The notes under the pieces: generated by a model
The model's database searches: none
What the model saw: the letters and a program-made list of their open reading frames with translations, nothing else
Told to the model about the DNA's origin: nothing
Part shown: piece after piece, positions 53,281-62,429 of the stretch
Layout: each line of letters opens with the position of its first letter
Numbering within the stretch: position 1 is the stretch's first letter
Position numbers and translations under genes: made by a program
DNA from: JANMMJ01 sp964543235
Lineage (GTDB): Bacteria > Pseudomonadota > Alphaproteobacteria > Rhizobiales > Aestuariivirgaceae
DNA length: 64,000 nt
Reading direction: 5' to 3'
Assembly (NCBI GenBank): GCA_964543235.1
Contig: CAZIXE010000014.1
Location: 9,794 to 73,793 of the forward strand

Positions 53281-53414
53281 ACCGGAAAGTTGCCAGCAAT
53301 TTTCTCAAGTTCGGCAACTCAAAATTAAGCATTTGTCGAGCCGCAACCGTTCAGGGAATCTTAAAAACTCTGTGCGAAAACCACCAAAGAGTTGGTGGAG
53401 TACGGAGTCAATCA

Positions 53415-53879
53415 ATGAAAATGAATCGTCGGAGCGTGGCGAGTGGCACGGCTGCCGCACTGGCCGCGTCCGTAATGGGGATGGCCAAAACGACTGCAGC
53501 TTTTGCCTGCAACGATGCTGGACTCGCCGGCGCTGTCGAAGCCTTCCGCGTCGCGATGCTCAATGCCGACGGATCGGCAATCAGGGAACTTGCGTCGGAA
53601 GCGCTGAGCTTCGGCCACTCCAACGGCGTCGTCCAGACCCGCGAGGAGTTCATCGATGTGGTCGTCAACAAGAAGGAAATCTTCAACCAGATCCATCAGA
53701 AGGATCACCACAACGTGGTGGTCAATGACTTCGGAATCGCTCGCCACATCTTCGAAGCTGACATCACCTTCGAAGGCAAGCCGTTGATCGTGAAGCTCGG
53801 CATGCTTCAGGTCTGGAAGCAGGAAGGTGGCAAGTGGAAAATGCTTGCCCGCCAGGCCTATCGTCTGCCGGAAGCCTGA
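53415..53879 (+). CDS. Exported NTF2-like (SnoaL/DUF4440-type) protein
   Basis: A 154-residue protein with an N-terminal export signal containing RR (MKMNRRSVASGTAAALAAS) that ends near AAFA-C. The mature part fits the NTF2-like cone fold: an amphipathic helix AVEAFRVAMLNADGSAI, then GVVQTREEFIDVV, and strands ending VWKQEGGKWKMLARQAYRL. Such domains serve many purposes, and no active-site residue points to one. It may be a Tat substrate or lipoprotein-like (Cys after the signal). The ATG at 53415 has GGAG upstream. Confidence 0.75.
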   Translation: MKMNRRSVASGTAAALAASVMGMAKTTAAFACNDAGLAGAVEAFRVAMLNADGSAIRELASEALSFGHSNGVVQTREEFIDVVVNKKEIFNQIHQKDHHNVVVNDFGIARHIFEADITFEGKPLIVKLGMLQVWKQEGGKWKMLARQAYRLPEA

Positions 53880-54203
53880 TCGCGGCAACACTGAACCATC
53901 GTGATCAAGTGCCGCCGCTCCTGCGGCGGCGCACTTGCGTGGTGGAGTGGGTTCTTCCCTGCCTGCATGCACCATTGCGCTGCGCATGGTGCGAGAGTCA
54001 AAAAACTGACAATTAGAATTCGCGCATCCGCATTTGCGACTGGCTAACCACTTTGTTCTTTTCGCAGCGCATCTACGACCGCCCAAAGGAATCTTAAGAC
54101 TTATCGGCGATAACCGGCAATGCACAAGTGAGCAAATGGGGCCGGGCGCTAGTCCATGCGCTCAAGCTTCTGAGACTTAACTGGGACGTGGATGGGTTCT
54201 GCC
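53880..54203. other. 324-base gap with two hairpins
   Basis: No gene seen. A GC-rich hairpin at 53907-53936 (AAGTG-CCGCCGC, loop TCCT, GCGGCGG-CG-CACTT, with a two-base bulge) lies just after the NTF2-like gene and could end its transcript, though no U-run follows. A second imperfect hairpin at 53970-53991 pairs CACCATTGCGC with GCGCATGGTG. The rest presumably contains the promoter of the TRAP genes. Confidence 0.45.
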
Positions 54204-55178
54204 ATGAAACTTAGGACACTGTCGTCGCTTGCAGCCGTGTATGCCCTGTTTGCCGCCGCGCCACTCGCAGCCGCTGAAACCTGGGACATGCCCCTGGCCT
54301 ATCCCGCAGAGAATTTCCAGACCTTGAATGCCGGAGAATTCGCCGCCTGTGTCAAGGAAGGGACCGGTGGTGCAATCGAAATCGTGCTGCACCCCAATGG
54401 TTCCTTGTTCAAAGGCAATGACATCAAGCGCGCCGTTCAGACCGGCCAGACGCCAATCGGCGAGCGGCTACTGTCGGCACATGAAAACGAGAACGCCATA
54501 TTCGGGTTTGATTCGATCCCGTTCATCACGAATTCCTATGAGGCCTCGGTGAAGCTTTGGCAGGCGGCGCGGCCGAAACTCGAGAAAGTCCTAGAGGACC
54601 AGGGACTTGTCGTGCTCTACTCGGTGCCCTGGCCGCCCCAGGGCATCTATTTCAGGAAGGACGTGAAGTCGGTCGCCGACATGGCAAATGTCAAGGTGCG
54701 GGCCTACAACAAGGCGACTGCGCGCATTGCTGAACTGACCGGCATGCTGCCCGTGAACATCGAGGCCGCCGAGATCAGCGAAGCACTGGCAACCGGCGTG
54801 ATCGAATCCCTGATCACTTCTGCTGTGACCGGCAGAGACAGCAAGGCCTGGGAACAGCTGAGCCGCTTCTATACGGTGGAGGCTTGGCAGCCCCGCAATT
54901 ATGTTATTGTCAACAAGGCCACATGGGACGGTCTTGACGACACGACCAGGCAGACATTCCGTGACTGCGCTGCGAAGGCCGAGGCCGCGGGGATCGACAA
55001 ATCGAGAGAAGCCAACGGCAACGCGATAGCCGAACTCACCAGGAACGGAATGCAGGTTGCCGCGCCATCGCCGGAGCTCGATGCGGAGCTTCGCAAGTTC
55101 GGCGAAGTCATGGCCCAGGAATGGGCCACCAATGCCGGTGATGAAGGCAAGGCAGTACTCGACGAGTTCCGGAAGTAG
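54204..55178 (+). CDS. TRAP transporter, periplasmic solute-binding protein (DctP type)
   Basis: A 324-residue binding protein of a tripartite ATP-independent (TRAP) transporter. A signal peptide ends near LAAAETWD (residue 24). Family features include FETIPF-like FDSIPFITNSYEAS, the segment FRKDVKSVADMANVKVRAYN with the carboxylate-binding arginine, and the block EISEALATGVIESLITS. The ligand is probably an organic acid. An ATG at 54192 would add four residues; I prefer 54204 because it begins the signal peptide. The small and large permease genes follow. Confidence 0.88.
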   Translation: MKLRTLSSLAAVYALFAAAPLAAAETWDMPLAYPAENFQTLNAGEFAACVKEGTGGAIEIVLHPNGSLFKGNDIKRAVQTGQTPIGERLLSAHENENAIFGFDSIPFITNSYEASVKLWQAARPKLEKVLEDQGLVVLYSVPWPPQGIYFRKDVKSVADMANVKVRAYNKATARIAELTGMLPVNIEAAEISEALATGVIESLITSAVTGRDSKAWEQLSRFYTVEAWQPRNYVIVNKATWDGLDDTTRQTFRDCAAKAEAAGIDKSREANGNAIAELTRNGMQVAAPSPELDAELRKFGEVMAQEWATNAGDEGKAVLDEFRK

Positions 55179-55258
55179 TCGGCTCAACTCTGAGCTGAAG
55201 GCCCGGCACAAGCAGGCCGCGGCCGGCAAGTGACTGGGAAGTGCCAGAGGAGCCAGCG

Positions 55259-55819
55259 ATGCCGATCGCCTCACAAACAGCCGCTGGAGCGATGGCAACC
55301 GGAAGAATACTTGTACGCATCCGCAAGGGGCTGGACGCGCTCTATCTGATCAGTGGCTATCTGGCAGCAATCTGCATGGTCGGCATTCTCGTGATGACCA
55401 TGCTGCAGATCGGCGCCAGGCTGACGGGCTGGGCCTTGCGCGGCGCCACCGACTATGCCGGCTACTTCATGGCGGCCGCTGCCTTTCTTGGCTTTCCCTA
55501 TGCGCTGAACCAGAACGCCCATGTCAGGATCGAACTCTTCCTGTCCCTGCTGGGCCGGCATCGCGTCTGGCTCGAGCGGCTGGGCTTCCTTGTCTCCTCC
55601 ACCATCGCCATTTGGTTCGCTTATTACTGCTGGAAACAGGCCTACTGGTCCTACAAGCTGGGTGACATGAGCCAGGGGCTTGATGCCACGCCGGTCTGGA
55701 TCCCGCAAATGGCAATGCCCCTTGGCGCCAGCCTTCTGGCATTGGCGATCGCCGACCACACCGTCAGGCTCCTGTTTACCGGACACCACGGCCTCGCCCC
55801 CGGCGATGGCGGGCACTGA
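55259..55819 (+). CDS. TRAP transporter, small membrane subunit (DctQ type)
   Basis: A 186-residue protein with four hydrophobic segments. Typical DctQ features are GATDYAGYFMAAAAFLGFPY and NAHVRIELFLSLLGRHRVWL. It bridges the binding protein and the large permease in the inner membrane. I place the start at the ATG at 55259, which has GAGGAG eight bases before; a GTG at 55241 lies ahead of that site. The large subunit starts 12 bases after its stop. Confidence 0.87.
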   Translation: MPIASQTAAGAMATGRILVRIRKGLDALYLISGYLAAICMVGILVMTMLQIGARLTGWALRGATDYAGYFMAAAAFLGFPYALNQNAHVRIELFLSLLGRHRVWLERLGFLVSSTIAIWFAYYCWKQAYWSYKLGDMSQGLDATPVWIPQMAMPLGASLLALAIADHTVRLLFTGHHGLAPGDGGH

Positions 55820-55831
55820 GGGCGGGCACAA

Positions 55832-57148
55832 ATGGAATCGGGCCTGCTGATCGCAGTTCTGCTTGGCGTCATGTTCATGCTGCTGGGCATGGGCGTGTGG
55901 ATTGGCCTGTCGCTCATGGCCGTTGCAGCAATCGCGATCGAACTTTTCACGTCACGGCCCGCTGGCGATGCCATCGCTACCACCATCTGGTCGTCGTCAT
56001 CGTCCTGGATGCTGACATCACTGCCGATGTTTGTCTGGATGGGTGATATTCTGTATCGCACGCGGCTCTCGGAGGATCTGTTCCGGGGACTTTCGCCGCT
56101 CATGTCGCGCTGGCCTGGCGGGCTGCTCCACACCAACATCATGGGGTGTGCCTTGTTCGGCTCGGTATCGGGCTCCTCGGCGGCGACCCTGTCGACCGTG
56201 GCCAAGATGGCCGTACCCGAACTGAAGAAGCGCAACTACCCCGAACCGATGGTCATCGGCACGCTCGCCGGGCCGGCAACCTTGGGCCTCATGATACCGC
56301 CTTCGATCATGATGATCGTCTATGGTGTCATGACCAGCGAATCGATTGCCGCAATCAATATCGCCGGCGTTTTCCCGGGTCTCGTTCTTGCGGCCATGTT
56401 CAGCATTTACATAGCCATTCAGGCCTCGTTGATGAGGGACTTCAATCCGCTGCCGGAACCGCGCTCGACCTGGCGCGAGAAGATCGTGGCTTCGCGCCGG
56501 CTCATCCCGGTGGTGGCCTTGCTCATCGTCGTCATAGGATCCATGTTCGCCGGTGTTGCCACGGCGACCGAAGCGGCAGCTCTCGGTGTGGGCGGGTCGC
56601 TCGGTCTCGCCTGGCGGCAAGGCACGTTGAACTGGCAAAACTTCATGGGGAGTCTGCTCAGCGCCACTCGCACCTCGGCCATGATCGCGTTCATCCTTGC
56701 AGCCGCCGCAGCATTGTCTCTGGCAATGGGCTTCACCGGCATTCCGCGGCACTTGGCCGAATGGGTCGCCGGAATGGACTTCTCCGCCTTCTGGCTGCTT
56801 ATGGTGCTGCTTGTCGTCTATTCGGTGCTTGGCTGCTTTCTCGATGGCATTTCCTGCATTGCGCTCACCATCGCCATCATTGAGCCGATGGTGCGCCACG
56901 CCGGCATCGACATGATCTGGTTTGGTATTTTTGTCGTGCTGGTGGTCGAAATGGCCCAGATCACCCCGCCTGTTGGTTTCAACCTTTTCGTCTTGCAGGG
57001 TATGACCGGCTATAGCATCTTTCGTATCGCCCGCTGGTCGCTGCCGATGTTCGGCATCATGGTGCTGATGGTCTTCGTGCTGATTGCCTTTCCTGGCCTC
57101 GCCACTTGGCTTCCGGCACAAATGCTCCCGGGTCCTCCGGCAGGCTGA
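55832..57148 (+). CDS. TRAP transporter, large membrane subunit (DctM type)
   Basis: A 438-residue permease with about 12 hydrophobic segments, which uses the sodium gradient to drive uptake. DctM hallmarks include SGSSAATLSTVAKMAVPELK, then GTLAGPATLGLMIPPSIMMI, and the late block EMAQITPPVGFNLFVLQGMT. Length is normal. It is the last gene of the TRAP operon and is followed by a strong terminator. Confidence 0.92.
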   Translation: MESGLLIAVLLGVMFMLLGMGVWIGLSLMAVAAIAIELFTSRPAGDAIATTIWSSSSSWMLTSLPMFVWMGDILYRTRLSEDLFRGLSPLMSRWPGGLLHTNIMGCALFGSVSGSSAATLSTVAKMAVPELKKRNYPEPMVIGTLAGPATLGLMIPPSIMMIVYGVMTSESIAAINIAGVFPGLVLAAMFSIYIAIQASLMRDFNPLPEPRSTWREKIVASRRLIPVVALLIVVIGSMFAGVATATEAAALGVGGSLGLAWRQGTLNWQNFMGSLLSATRTSAMIAFILAAAAALSLAMGFTGIPRHLAEWVAGMDFSAFWLLMVLLVVYSVLGCFLDGISCIALTIAIIEPMVRHAGIDMIWFGIFVVLVVEMAQITPPVGFNLFVLQGMTGYSIFRIARWSLPMFGIMVLMVFVLIAFPGLATWLPAQMLPGPPAG

Positions 57149-57173
57149 GCCCGGCACCTGCCACCAAATGAAA

Positions 57174-57198
57174 GGCCCGCCGGCAGTACCGGCGGGCC
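57174..57198. terminator. Strong bidirectional terminator
   Basis: GGCCCGCCGG (57174-57183) and CCGGCGGGCC (57189-57198) form a perfect 10-bp GC stem with loop CAGTA. AAA precedes it and GCATTT follows, so it can act on the plus-strand TRAP operon and, less strongly, on the minus-strand response regulator. Confidence 0.75.
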
Positions 57199-57226
57199 GC
57201 ATTTCCGGCAATCCGTCGCAGGCCTG

Positions 57227-57697
57227 TCAGGCCGCAACCTTGCGCTTGCACTCAGGCGGCAGTGCCACGATTTCGATCCAATAGCGGCCGACCGTGCGGA
57301 CGATGTCGACGAGACCGTCGAATGTCACTGGCTTGCAGATGAACGAATTGACGCCGAGATCATAGGTCCGGACGATATCCTCCTCAGCCTTGGATGTCGT
57401 GAGGATGACGATCGGGATCCGGTGCAGCTCCGGATTGGCCTTGATCTCCCTGAGGGCGGTTCGGCCATCCTTGCGCGGCATGTTGAGATCCAGAAGGATC
57501 AGTCCCGGGTAGGGAAGGTCCGGCTGCGATGCGTAGGGGCCCGATCGGGTCAGGTACTCCATCAGCTGCACGCCGTCCTCGACGAAGTCGATCGGATTGC
57601 CGAGTCGCGATTCTTCGAAGGCGTCCTTGATCATCAGCCGGTCGTCGGCATCATCATCCGCAACCAGAATGCGGATAGGCATTGTCGTCCGTGTCAT
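57227..57697 (-). CDS. CheY-like single-domain response regulator (Rcp1 type)
   Basis: A 156-residue receiver with no output domain. Acidic residues DDDADD lie near 14-19, the phospho-Asp is in LILLDLNMPRKDGR, and the conserved Lys is in FICKPV. The long insert after helix 2 (SGPYASQPDLPYPG) is typical of Rcp1-type regulators paired with phytochrome-like kinases. It starts 12 bases after the stop of the PAS kinase, so the two form a pair. GGGGGG upstream of the ATG serves as ribosome site. An ATG five codons later is an alternative start. Confidence 0.9.
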   Translation of the reverse strand: MTRTTMPIRILVADDDADDRLMIKDAFEESRLGNPIDFVEDGVQLMEYLTRSGPYASQPDLPYPGLILLDLNMPRKDGRTALREIKANPELHRIPIVILTTSKAEEDIVRTYDLGVNSFICKPVTFDGLVDIVRTVGRYWIEIVALPPECKRKVAA

Positions 57698-57708
57698 GGT
57701 CCCCCCAT

Positions 57709-59703
57709 CTAGTGCTTCTGTGCCACAGGAAGTGTCACGATGAAGGTCGCCCCTTCCCCGGGCTTGCCGTCGGCATCGATGGTACCCCCATGCCGCTCGA
57801 CAATCTTGCGGCAGGTGGCAAGGCCGATACCGGTCCCTTCATACTCGTTGCGGCTGTGCAGCCGCTGGAAGATCGTGAAGATCTGTTCCTTGTACTGATT
57901 ATCGAAACCGATGCCGTTGTCGGCAATGGTGATGACGACAGCCGGACCCTCGCAGTTCAGATCGTGTCCCTCGACGACCCGCGCCTCTACTGTGATGACC
58001 GGATCAGTGTCATTCTTCCGAAACTTCAGGGCGTTGCCGATGAGGTTCTGCATGAGTTGCCGCATCTGTGAGGCATCAGCTTCGATCGGCGGAAACGTGC
58101 CGACATTGATCCGCGCGTGTGTTTCCTCGAGCCTGATCTGCAGGTCGGACAGCACCCCGCCGAGCACGTCCTTGAGATCGACCGCGGTCATGGGTGCGGC
58201 TTGTGTCGTGACGCGCGAGTAGGACAGCAGGTCGTTGATCAGCTGTCGCATGCGCGACGAGGCGCTCTGCATGCGGTCAATGAACATGCGGCCGTCCTCG
58301 GGGAGTGTCGCGGCATATTTCTTGACCAGCCGGTCGCCGAAGGCCTCGATCTTGCGCAGCGGTTCCTGCAAATCGTGCGACGCCACATAGGCGAAGTCGA
58401 CGAGCTCGCGATTCGAGCGCTCGAGCTTCAGTGTGTATTCCTGGGCCCGTTCGGCGCTGCGTTCCTGCTCAGTGATGTCCTGATAGGTGGCTATCGTGCC
58501 GCCATCGGGCATCGGCTCGTTCATGACGGCTATGATGCGTCCGTCCTTGAGGCGCTGTTTGATGACCGTGCGCTGCGAGAGTCGGGATGGGTCATTGCGC
58601 TCGGCAAGTGCCCTCTCCGCCTCTTCGGCCGTATAGTTGCCGAGGCTGACGCTGTATTCCATGAGACCGCGCAGGGTAATGCCCGGCTTCACCACGTCGG
58701 GAGAAAACCCGTAGATCTCGAGGTAGCGGCGGTTTGTCACCACCAGCACCTGGTCCTTGTCGAACATGCACAGGCCCTGGATCATGTTGTTGAGGGCCGT
58801 GTCGAATTGAATGTTCTTGGCATGCAGCTGCTGCGAAATGCGCAGCATCTCGAGCTCGCGCAGCTTCAGCTCAGTGATGTCGGAACGCGCGCCGACTATG
58901 CCGCCGTCCGCTGTCCGCTTCTCGGTGATGAGTATCCACCGGCCGTCGCTGAGCTGCACTTCAACGGGCTCACCCGGGTTGCGGTGGCGGTGCAGGCGCC
59001 AGGCAATGTAGTCCTCCTCCGGCATGCCGTTGAGAATGAAGGCGCCCCGCTTGACCGAGGCGCGCAATATATCCTCCTTGGCCGCGCCTGGCATGATCAG
59101 ATCGGCGACCTTCGGGCTGTAGTCGATGTATTTCCGGTTATAGAGGACCAGCCGGTCCTGGGCGTCATAGAGAGCGAAACCATCGGCCATGACGTCGAGC
59201 GCATGCATCATGCGCTCGCGGGCCGTCTCGGCAATCATCGCGAATTGGGTATTGAGGTCGATGCCGGGCGCTTCCGCCTCCAGCTCCCGCGCGGTCTCGA
59301 CAACGGTGCCGTTCGGCAACCGCCGCCGGCGCACCTCGACGACCTGCGAACTTGGCGACGCGTAGCGGAATGAGTAGGCGGTTCCGGGTGTCAGTCCGGC
59401 GATGATCCGGTCAATGCGGCGCTCGGCGTCCTCGGCCTCGACATTCTGACGATGGAATGTCAGGCGCATCAGTTCCCGTAAAGGCTGGCCGGTTGTTACC
59501 TCGTCGTCGCGATAACCGCAGAGCGTGCGGTAGAGCTGATTGCAGGCGAGCAGGTTGAGGTTGGCGTCAAACAGGGCCAGGCCAACGTCGGCGCCGGCAA
59601 AGACGTCGGCGAGGCCGAACCCGGCCGCCGAATCCATATCCGCTGAATTGGCCTCCTGGTTGCTACCGAAGAGATAGGCCACCCGTTGCGCCGAATTGGT
59701 CAT
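57709..59703 (-). CDS. Multi-PAS sensor histidine kinase
   Basis: A 664-residue soluble kinase with no membrane segment. Several PAS-like domains are readable: one near 25-130 (GLADVFAGADVGLALFDANL), one near 165-275 (MHALDVMADGFALYDAQDR) and one near 295-405 (ALNNMIQGLCMFDKDQVLVV). The phytochrome-type dimerisation box is DFAYVASHDLQEPLRKIEAF near residue 440. The ATPase domain ends EGTGIGLATCRKIVERHGGT. No chromophore-binding GAF/PHY domain is present. It should phosphorylate the neighbouring single-domain receiver. The signal is unknown. Confidence 0.9.
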   Translation of the reverse strand: MTNSAQRVAYLFGSNQEANSADMDSAAGFGLADVFAGADVGLALFDANLNLLACNQLYRTLCGYRDDEVTTGQPLRELMRLTFHRQNVEAEDAERRIDRIIAGLTPGTAYSFRYASPSSQVVEVRRRRLPNGTVVETARELEAEAPGIDLNTQFAMIAETARERMMHALDVMADGFALYDAQDRLVLYNRKYIDYSPKVADLIMPGAAKEDILRASVKRGAFILNGMPEEDYIAWRLHRHRNPGEPVEVQLSDGRWILITEKRTADGGIVGARSDITELKLRELEMLRISQQLHAKNIQFDTALNNMIQGLCMFDKDQVLVVTNRRYLEIYGFSPDVVKPGITLRGLMEYSVSLGNYTAEEAERALAERNDPSRLSQRTVIKQRLKDGRIIAVMNEPMPDGGTIATYQDITEQERSAERAQEYTLKLERSNRELVDFAYVASHDLQEPLRKIEAFGDRLVKKYAATLPEDGRMFIDRMQSASSRMRQLINDLLSYSRVTTQAAPMTAVDLKDVLGGVLSDLQIRLEETHARINVGTFPPIEADASQMRQLMQNLIGNALKFRKNDTDPVITVEARVVEGHDLNCEGPAVVITIADNGIGFDNQYKEQIFTIFQRLHSRNEYEGTGIGLATCRKIVERHGGTIDADGKPGEGATFIVTLPVAQKH

Positions 59704-59917
59704 CTGGATCCATCACCTCTCGGCCTAACTATGAAGTGAACACTTCAAGGAATAATGAATGGGAATGGTTCGCTTTTGTTGAATCGATGCCGGGCGGCAT
59801 TGGTTGTGCGTTAATCTATTTCCGCTATATCGCGGGGATAAGATGATGACATGAGTGGTGGCAGGCAGGCGTTACGCGCTCAATGTTCTGGTGTATTCAG
59901 GGAGGTCGTCGGTAACC

Positions 59918-60865
59918 ATGTTGGCGGGCTTGGACGACAGGGCGCTGGCTGCCTATCTTCTTGCCACGGGCATTGCCTGTGGCTTGCTTGTTCCGGATCT
60001 TTCGCATTATCTCGCTCCTTATGCGCTTCCGGCCCTCTTCTGCATGATTGTCCTCTCGCTGATCCCGTATTCACGGGTGAGCCGGAGTGAATTCATCAGT
60101 CCTTCGCCCGACATCTTGCGCATCGTGGGATGGCAGCAGTTCGTGCTGCCGGCTATCATCCTGGCCGCGGGCTATCTTGCCCGGTTTAACGCGTCCCTTA
60201 TCACGCTGATGGCTGTAACAGCCTGTGCAGGCTCGCTCTTTGCCTCGCCGGCATTTGCTGACCTGCTCGGACTCAATCGCCGCAAGGCCCTCCAGTCGAT
60301 GGTCCTGTCGACCTTTGTCATGCCCTTCTCGTACGGGATCTTCCTGACGGTCGTGCACGGTGACGACTTTCACCTGGAGATCGGCGCTTTTGCCCGGGCC
60401 TGCGCCGTATTCTTGATTCTGCCTTTCGGCATCTTTGCACTGTATCGTTACGTTGCCATGCGCATGGCTGAATCGACGTTCGAGATCGCCGAAGACTTGT
60501 CGCGTTCCTTGAGTGTGGTGGCGCTGCTCATTTTCGGGATTGGTATTCTTGGCCCTGCATCGGACATGCTGCGGCAGGAGCCAGGCACCTTCGCGCTCTA
60601 TCTTGGTATTGCGACAACGTTGGGCGTAGGTATGGCGTTCCTGACCACGGTGGTCATGTTCCATCAGGGCTTCACCGATGCGCTTACCGCCAGCGTCCTG
60701 AGTGGATTCCGCAATGTCGGCCTGGGATTTGCGCTCCTGGGCAGTATGCTCGGGCCTGAGACGGCAGTATATGTTGGGGTGTCCCAGATTCCGGTCTTTC
60801 TGGCGCCGCTGTTCATGCGGATGATCGTCGCGCACGAGGAAACGGCACCGGCGCTGCACGCCTAA
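59918..60865 (+). CDS. BASS-type (bile acid:sodium symporter-like) membrane transporter
   Basis: A 315-residue membrane protein with about ten hydrophobic segments, resembling the BART superfamily (BASS/ACR3-like). The best family signal is the block SVLSGFRNVGLGFALLGSML near residue 275; RN-x-GLA in the crossover region is typical. The conserved cysteine of ACR3 arsenite pumps is not evident in the matching segment, so I do not call it an arsenite transporter. The ATG at 59918 has GGGAGG upstream at a long spacing; a GTG at 59891 is possible. It stands alone. Confidence 0.7.
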   Translation: MLAGLDDRALAAYLLATGIACGLLVPDLSHYLAPYALPALFCMIVLSLIPYSRVSRSEFISPSPDILRIVGWQQFVLPAIILAAGYLARFNASLITLMAVTACAGSLFASPAFADLLGLNRRKALQSMVLSTFVMPFSYGIFLTVVHGDDFHLEIGAFARACAVFLILPFGIFALYRYVAMRMAESTFEIAEDLSRSLSVVALLIFGIGILGPASDMLRQEPGTFALYLGIATTLGVGMAFLTTVVMFHQGFTDALTASVLSGFRNVGLGFALLGSMLGPETAVYVGVSQIPVFLAPLFMRMIVAHEETAPALHA

Positions 60866-61091
60866 ATCCGTATACGGACGATCGATTCAATTTAGCTAGA
60901 ATGCAGCGCGAATTTTATGGTCTGAGGGCGGCCGCGGCGCGCCTTTCGAGACTGTGAACTGCTGGCCGGCGACTCGATTCGTCATCGCAACATCCGGTTT
61001 ACTATCGGCGGTCAAATGACTCCCTAGATCGAATGGTTGCCCACAAATTCACCAATCCTTTCCTGACGTGGGGCTAATCAGTTCACAAAGA

Positions 61092-62429
61092 ATGGGGTAT
61101 GGCGTGAGTGACTTGGCTTTAAGCGACAACTGCGGGAACTGGAATCGGGCCGTCATTGCCAGTCGGGCGCAGCTCTATGCTACGCCGAAGCGGCAGATTC
61201 CTAGGGTTGTTCAGGCCGCTGCACCGCCCCCGCCAGTCAGCACTCCCGTTCTGCAGCTCCAGCAGGCCACCGTGCCAGCGGCAGCAACCGTGGAGGCGCC
61301 TCCGTTGCGCCGGGCCCGCCGCGGCGAGCGGCCGGCATTCTATGCGGCCATTACTGTCGCCCTGACGGTTGCCGGAGTGATCGCCGTCTGGTTCGCCAAC
61401 CAGAAGTTCGCTCCGGAAATGTACGGGGACGCGATGGTTCCCGCGGCCGAAGCCCTGTCCCGGGGCGAAAACTACGCTGTCTTCGATCTCAACATCAATA
61501 TCCGCAAGCTGCGCGATGAACACATCAAGCGCATGACCTCGACACCCGAACTGGTGGTTCTCGGCGCCAGCCAGTGGCAAGAGGCCAACCACGACATTCT
61601 GCCGGCAAAGGACTGGTACAACTCCCACATCCATCGCGACTACTGGGAGGACATCCTTGGAATGGTGGAGATGTGGGATCGACATGGTCGCCTCCCCCGG
61701 CAAATGGTGATTACCATTCGCGACAACCTCTTCCTGCCGCTTGACGACCGTCGCGACTTCCTCTGGGAACCTGGAATCCCATTCTATCGCGCCATGGCCG
61801 ATCATCTCGGCATCGAGAAGCAGAGCTACTGGAAGACGCTCCCCTGGGCCCGGTTCAAGGAGCGCTTCTCGCTCGCAATGCTGTTTGAGAACGTGACCCG
61901 TTGGTACAACGCCGAAGAGAAGCCGCACGCCTCGCGCCAGCGCCACTTCAAGTCTCTTGATACGCTCCTTCCCGACGGCTCGATCCTGTGGTCAGCCGAC
62001 CACAAGGCGGTTTTCACGCCCGAGAGGATGCGGCGAGAGGCACTGGCACTGGCCGAATACAAGATAGCGCATCCACCCAAGGTCGATCCCAGGGGCGTTG
62101 CCGATATCGATCGGGTCATCGGCTATCTGAAAGAGAAGGGTGTCGAAGTCTTTCTTGCGCACCCCCCCTACAATCCGATCTTTTTCGAGCGGGTCCAGGG
62201 CACGGCCTATGTTCCCGCTATGCAGAAGATTGAACAGATAACCCGAGGTCTTGCCGAAAAGCACGGGCTTGTCGTTCTTGGCGGCTTCGATCCGGACAAG
62301 GTTGGCTGTGTTGAAAGTCAGTATATCGACGCAGAACACAGCAGTCCTGATTGCATCGGAAGGATTCTGAAGCAGCTGGCGGCCGCCGAGGCTGCGCCCG
62401 CTATGCGCGGCATGCTGGAGGCTGAGTGA
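61092..62429 (+). CDS. Membrane-anchored SGNH-like protein, partner of the AlgI-type acyltransferase
   Basis: About 445 residues. A proline- and alanine-rich N-terminal cytoplasmic stretch (about 35-75) is followed by one membrane segment near 87-108 (AAITVALTVAGVIAVWF) and a large periplasmic domain. VVLGASQWQEANHD resembles the SGNH nucleophile block, and YIDAEHSSPDC near the end could carry the Asp/His pair. Proteins of this kind (AlgX/AlgJ-like) transfer acetyl groups moved across the membrane by an MBOAT protein, which is the next gene. The start is uncertain: ATG 61092, GTG 61104 or GTG 61068. Its stop overlaps the MBOAT start (TGATG). Confidence 0.75.
   Translation: MGYGVSDLALSDNCGNWNRAVIASRAQLYATPKRQIPRVVQAAAPPPPVSTPVLQLQQATVPAAATVEAPPLRRARRGERPAFYAAITVALTVAGVIAVWFANQKFAPEMYGDAMVPAAEALSRGENYAVFDLNINIRKLRDEHIKRMTSTPELVVLGASQWQEANHDILPAKDWYNSHIHRDYWEDILGMVEMWDRHGRLPRQMVITIRDNLFLPLDDRRDFLWEPGIPFYRAMADHLGIEKQSYWKTLPWARFKERFSLAMLFENVTRWYNAEEKPHASRQRHFKSLDTLLPDGSILWSADHKAVFTPERMRREALALAEYKIAHPPKVDPRGVADIDRVIGYLKEKGVEVFLAHPPYNPIFFERVQGTAYVPAMQKIEQITRGLAEKHGLVVLGGFDPDKVGCVESQYIDAEHSSPDCIGRILKQLAAAEAAPAMRGMLEAE

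Noticed and set aside
59918..60865. ACR3-type arsenite pump
   Set aside because: The protein belongs to the same broad superfamily, but the conserved ACR3 cysteine region is not seen and it is far from the ars genes.
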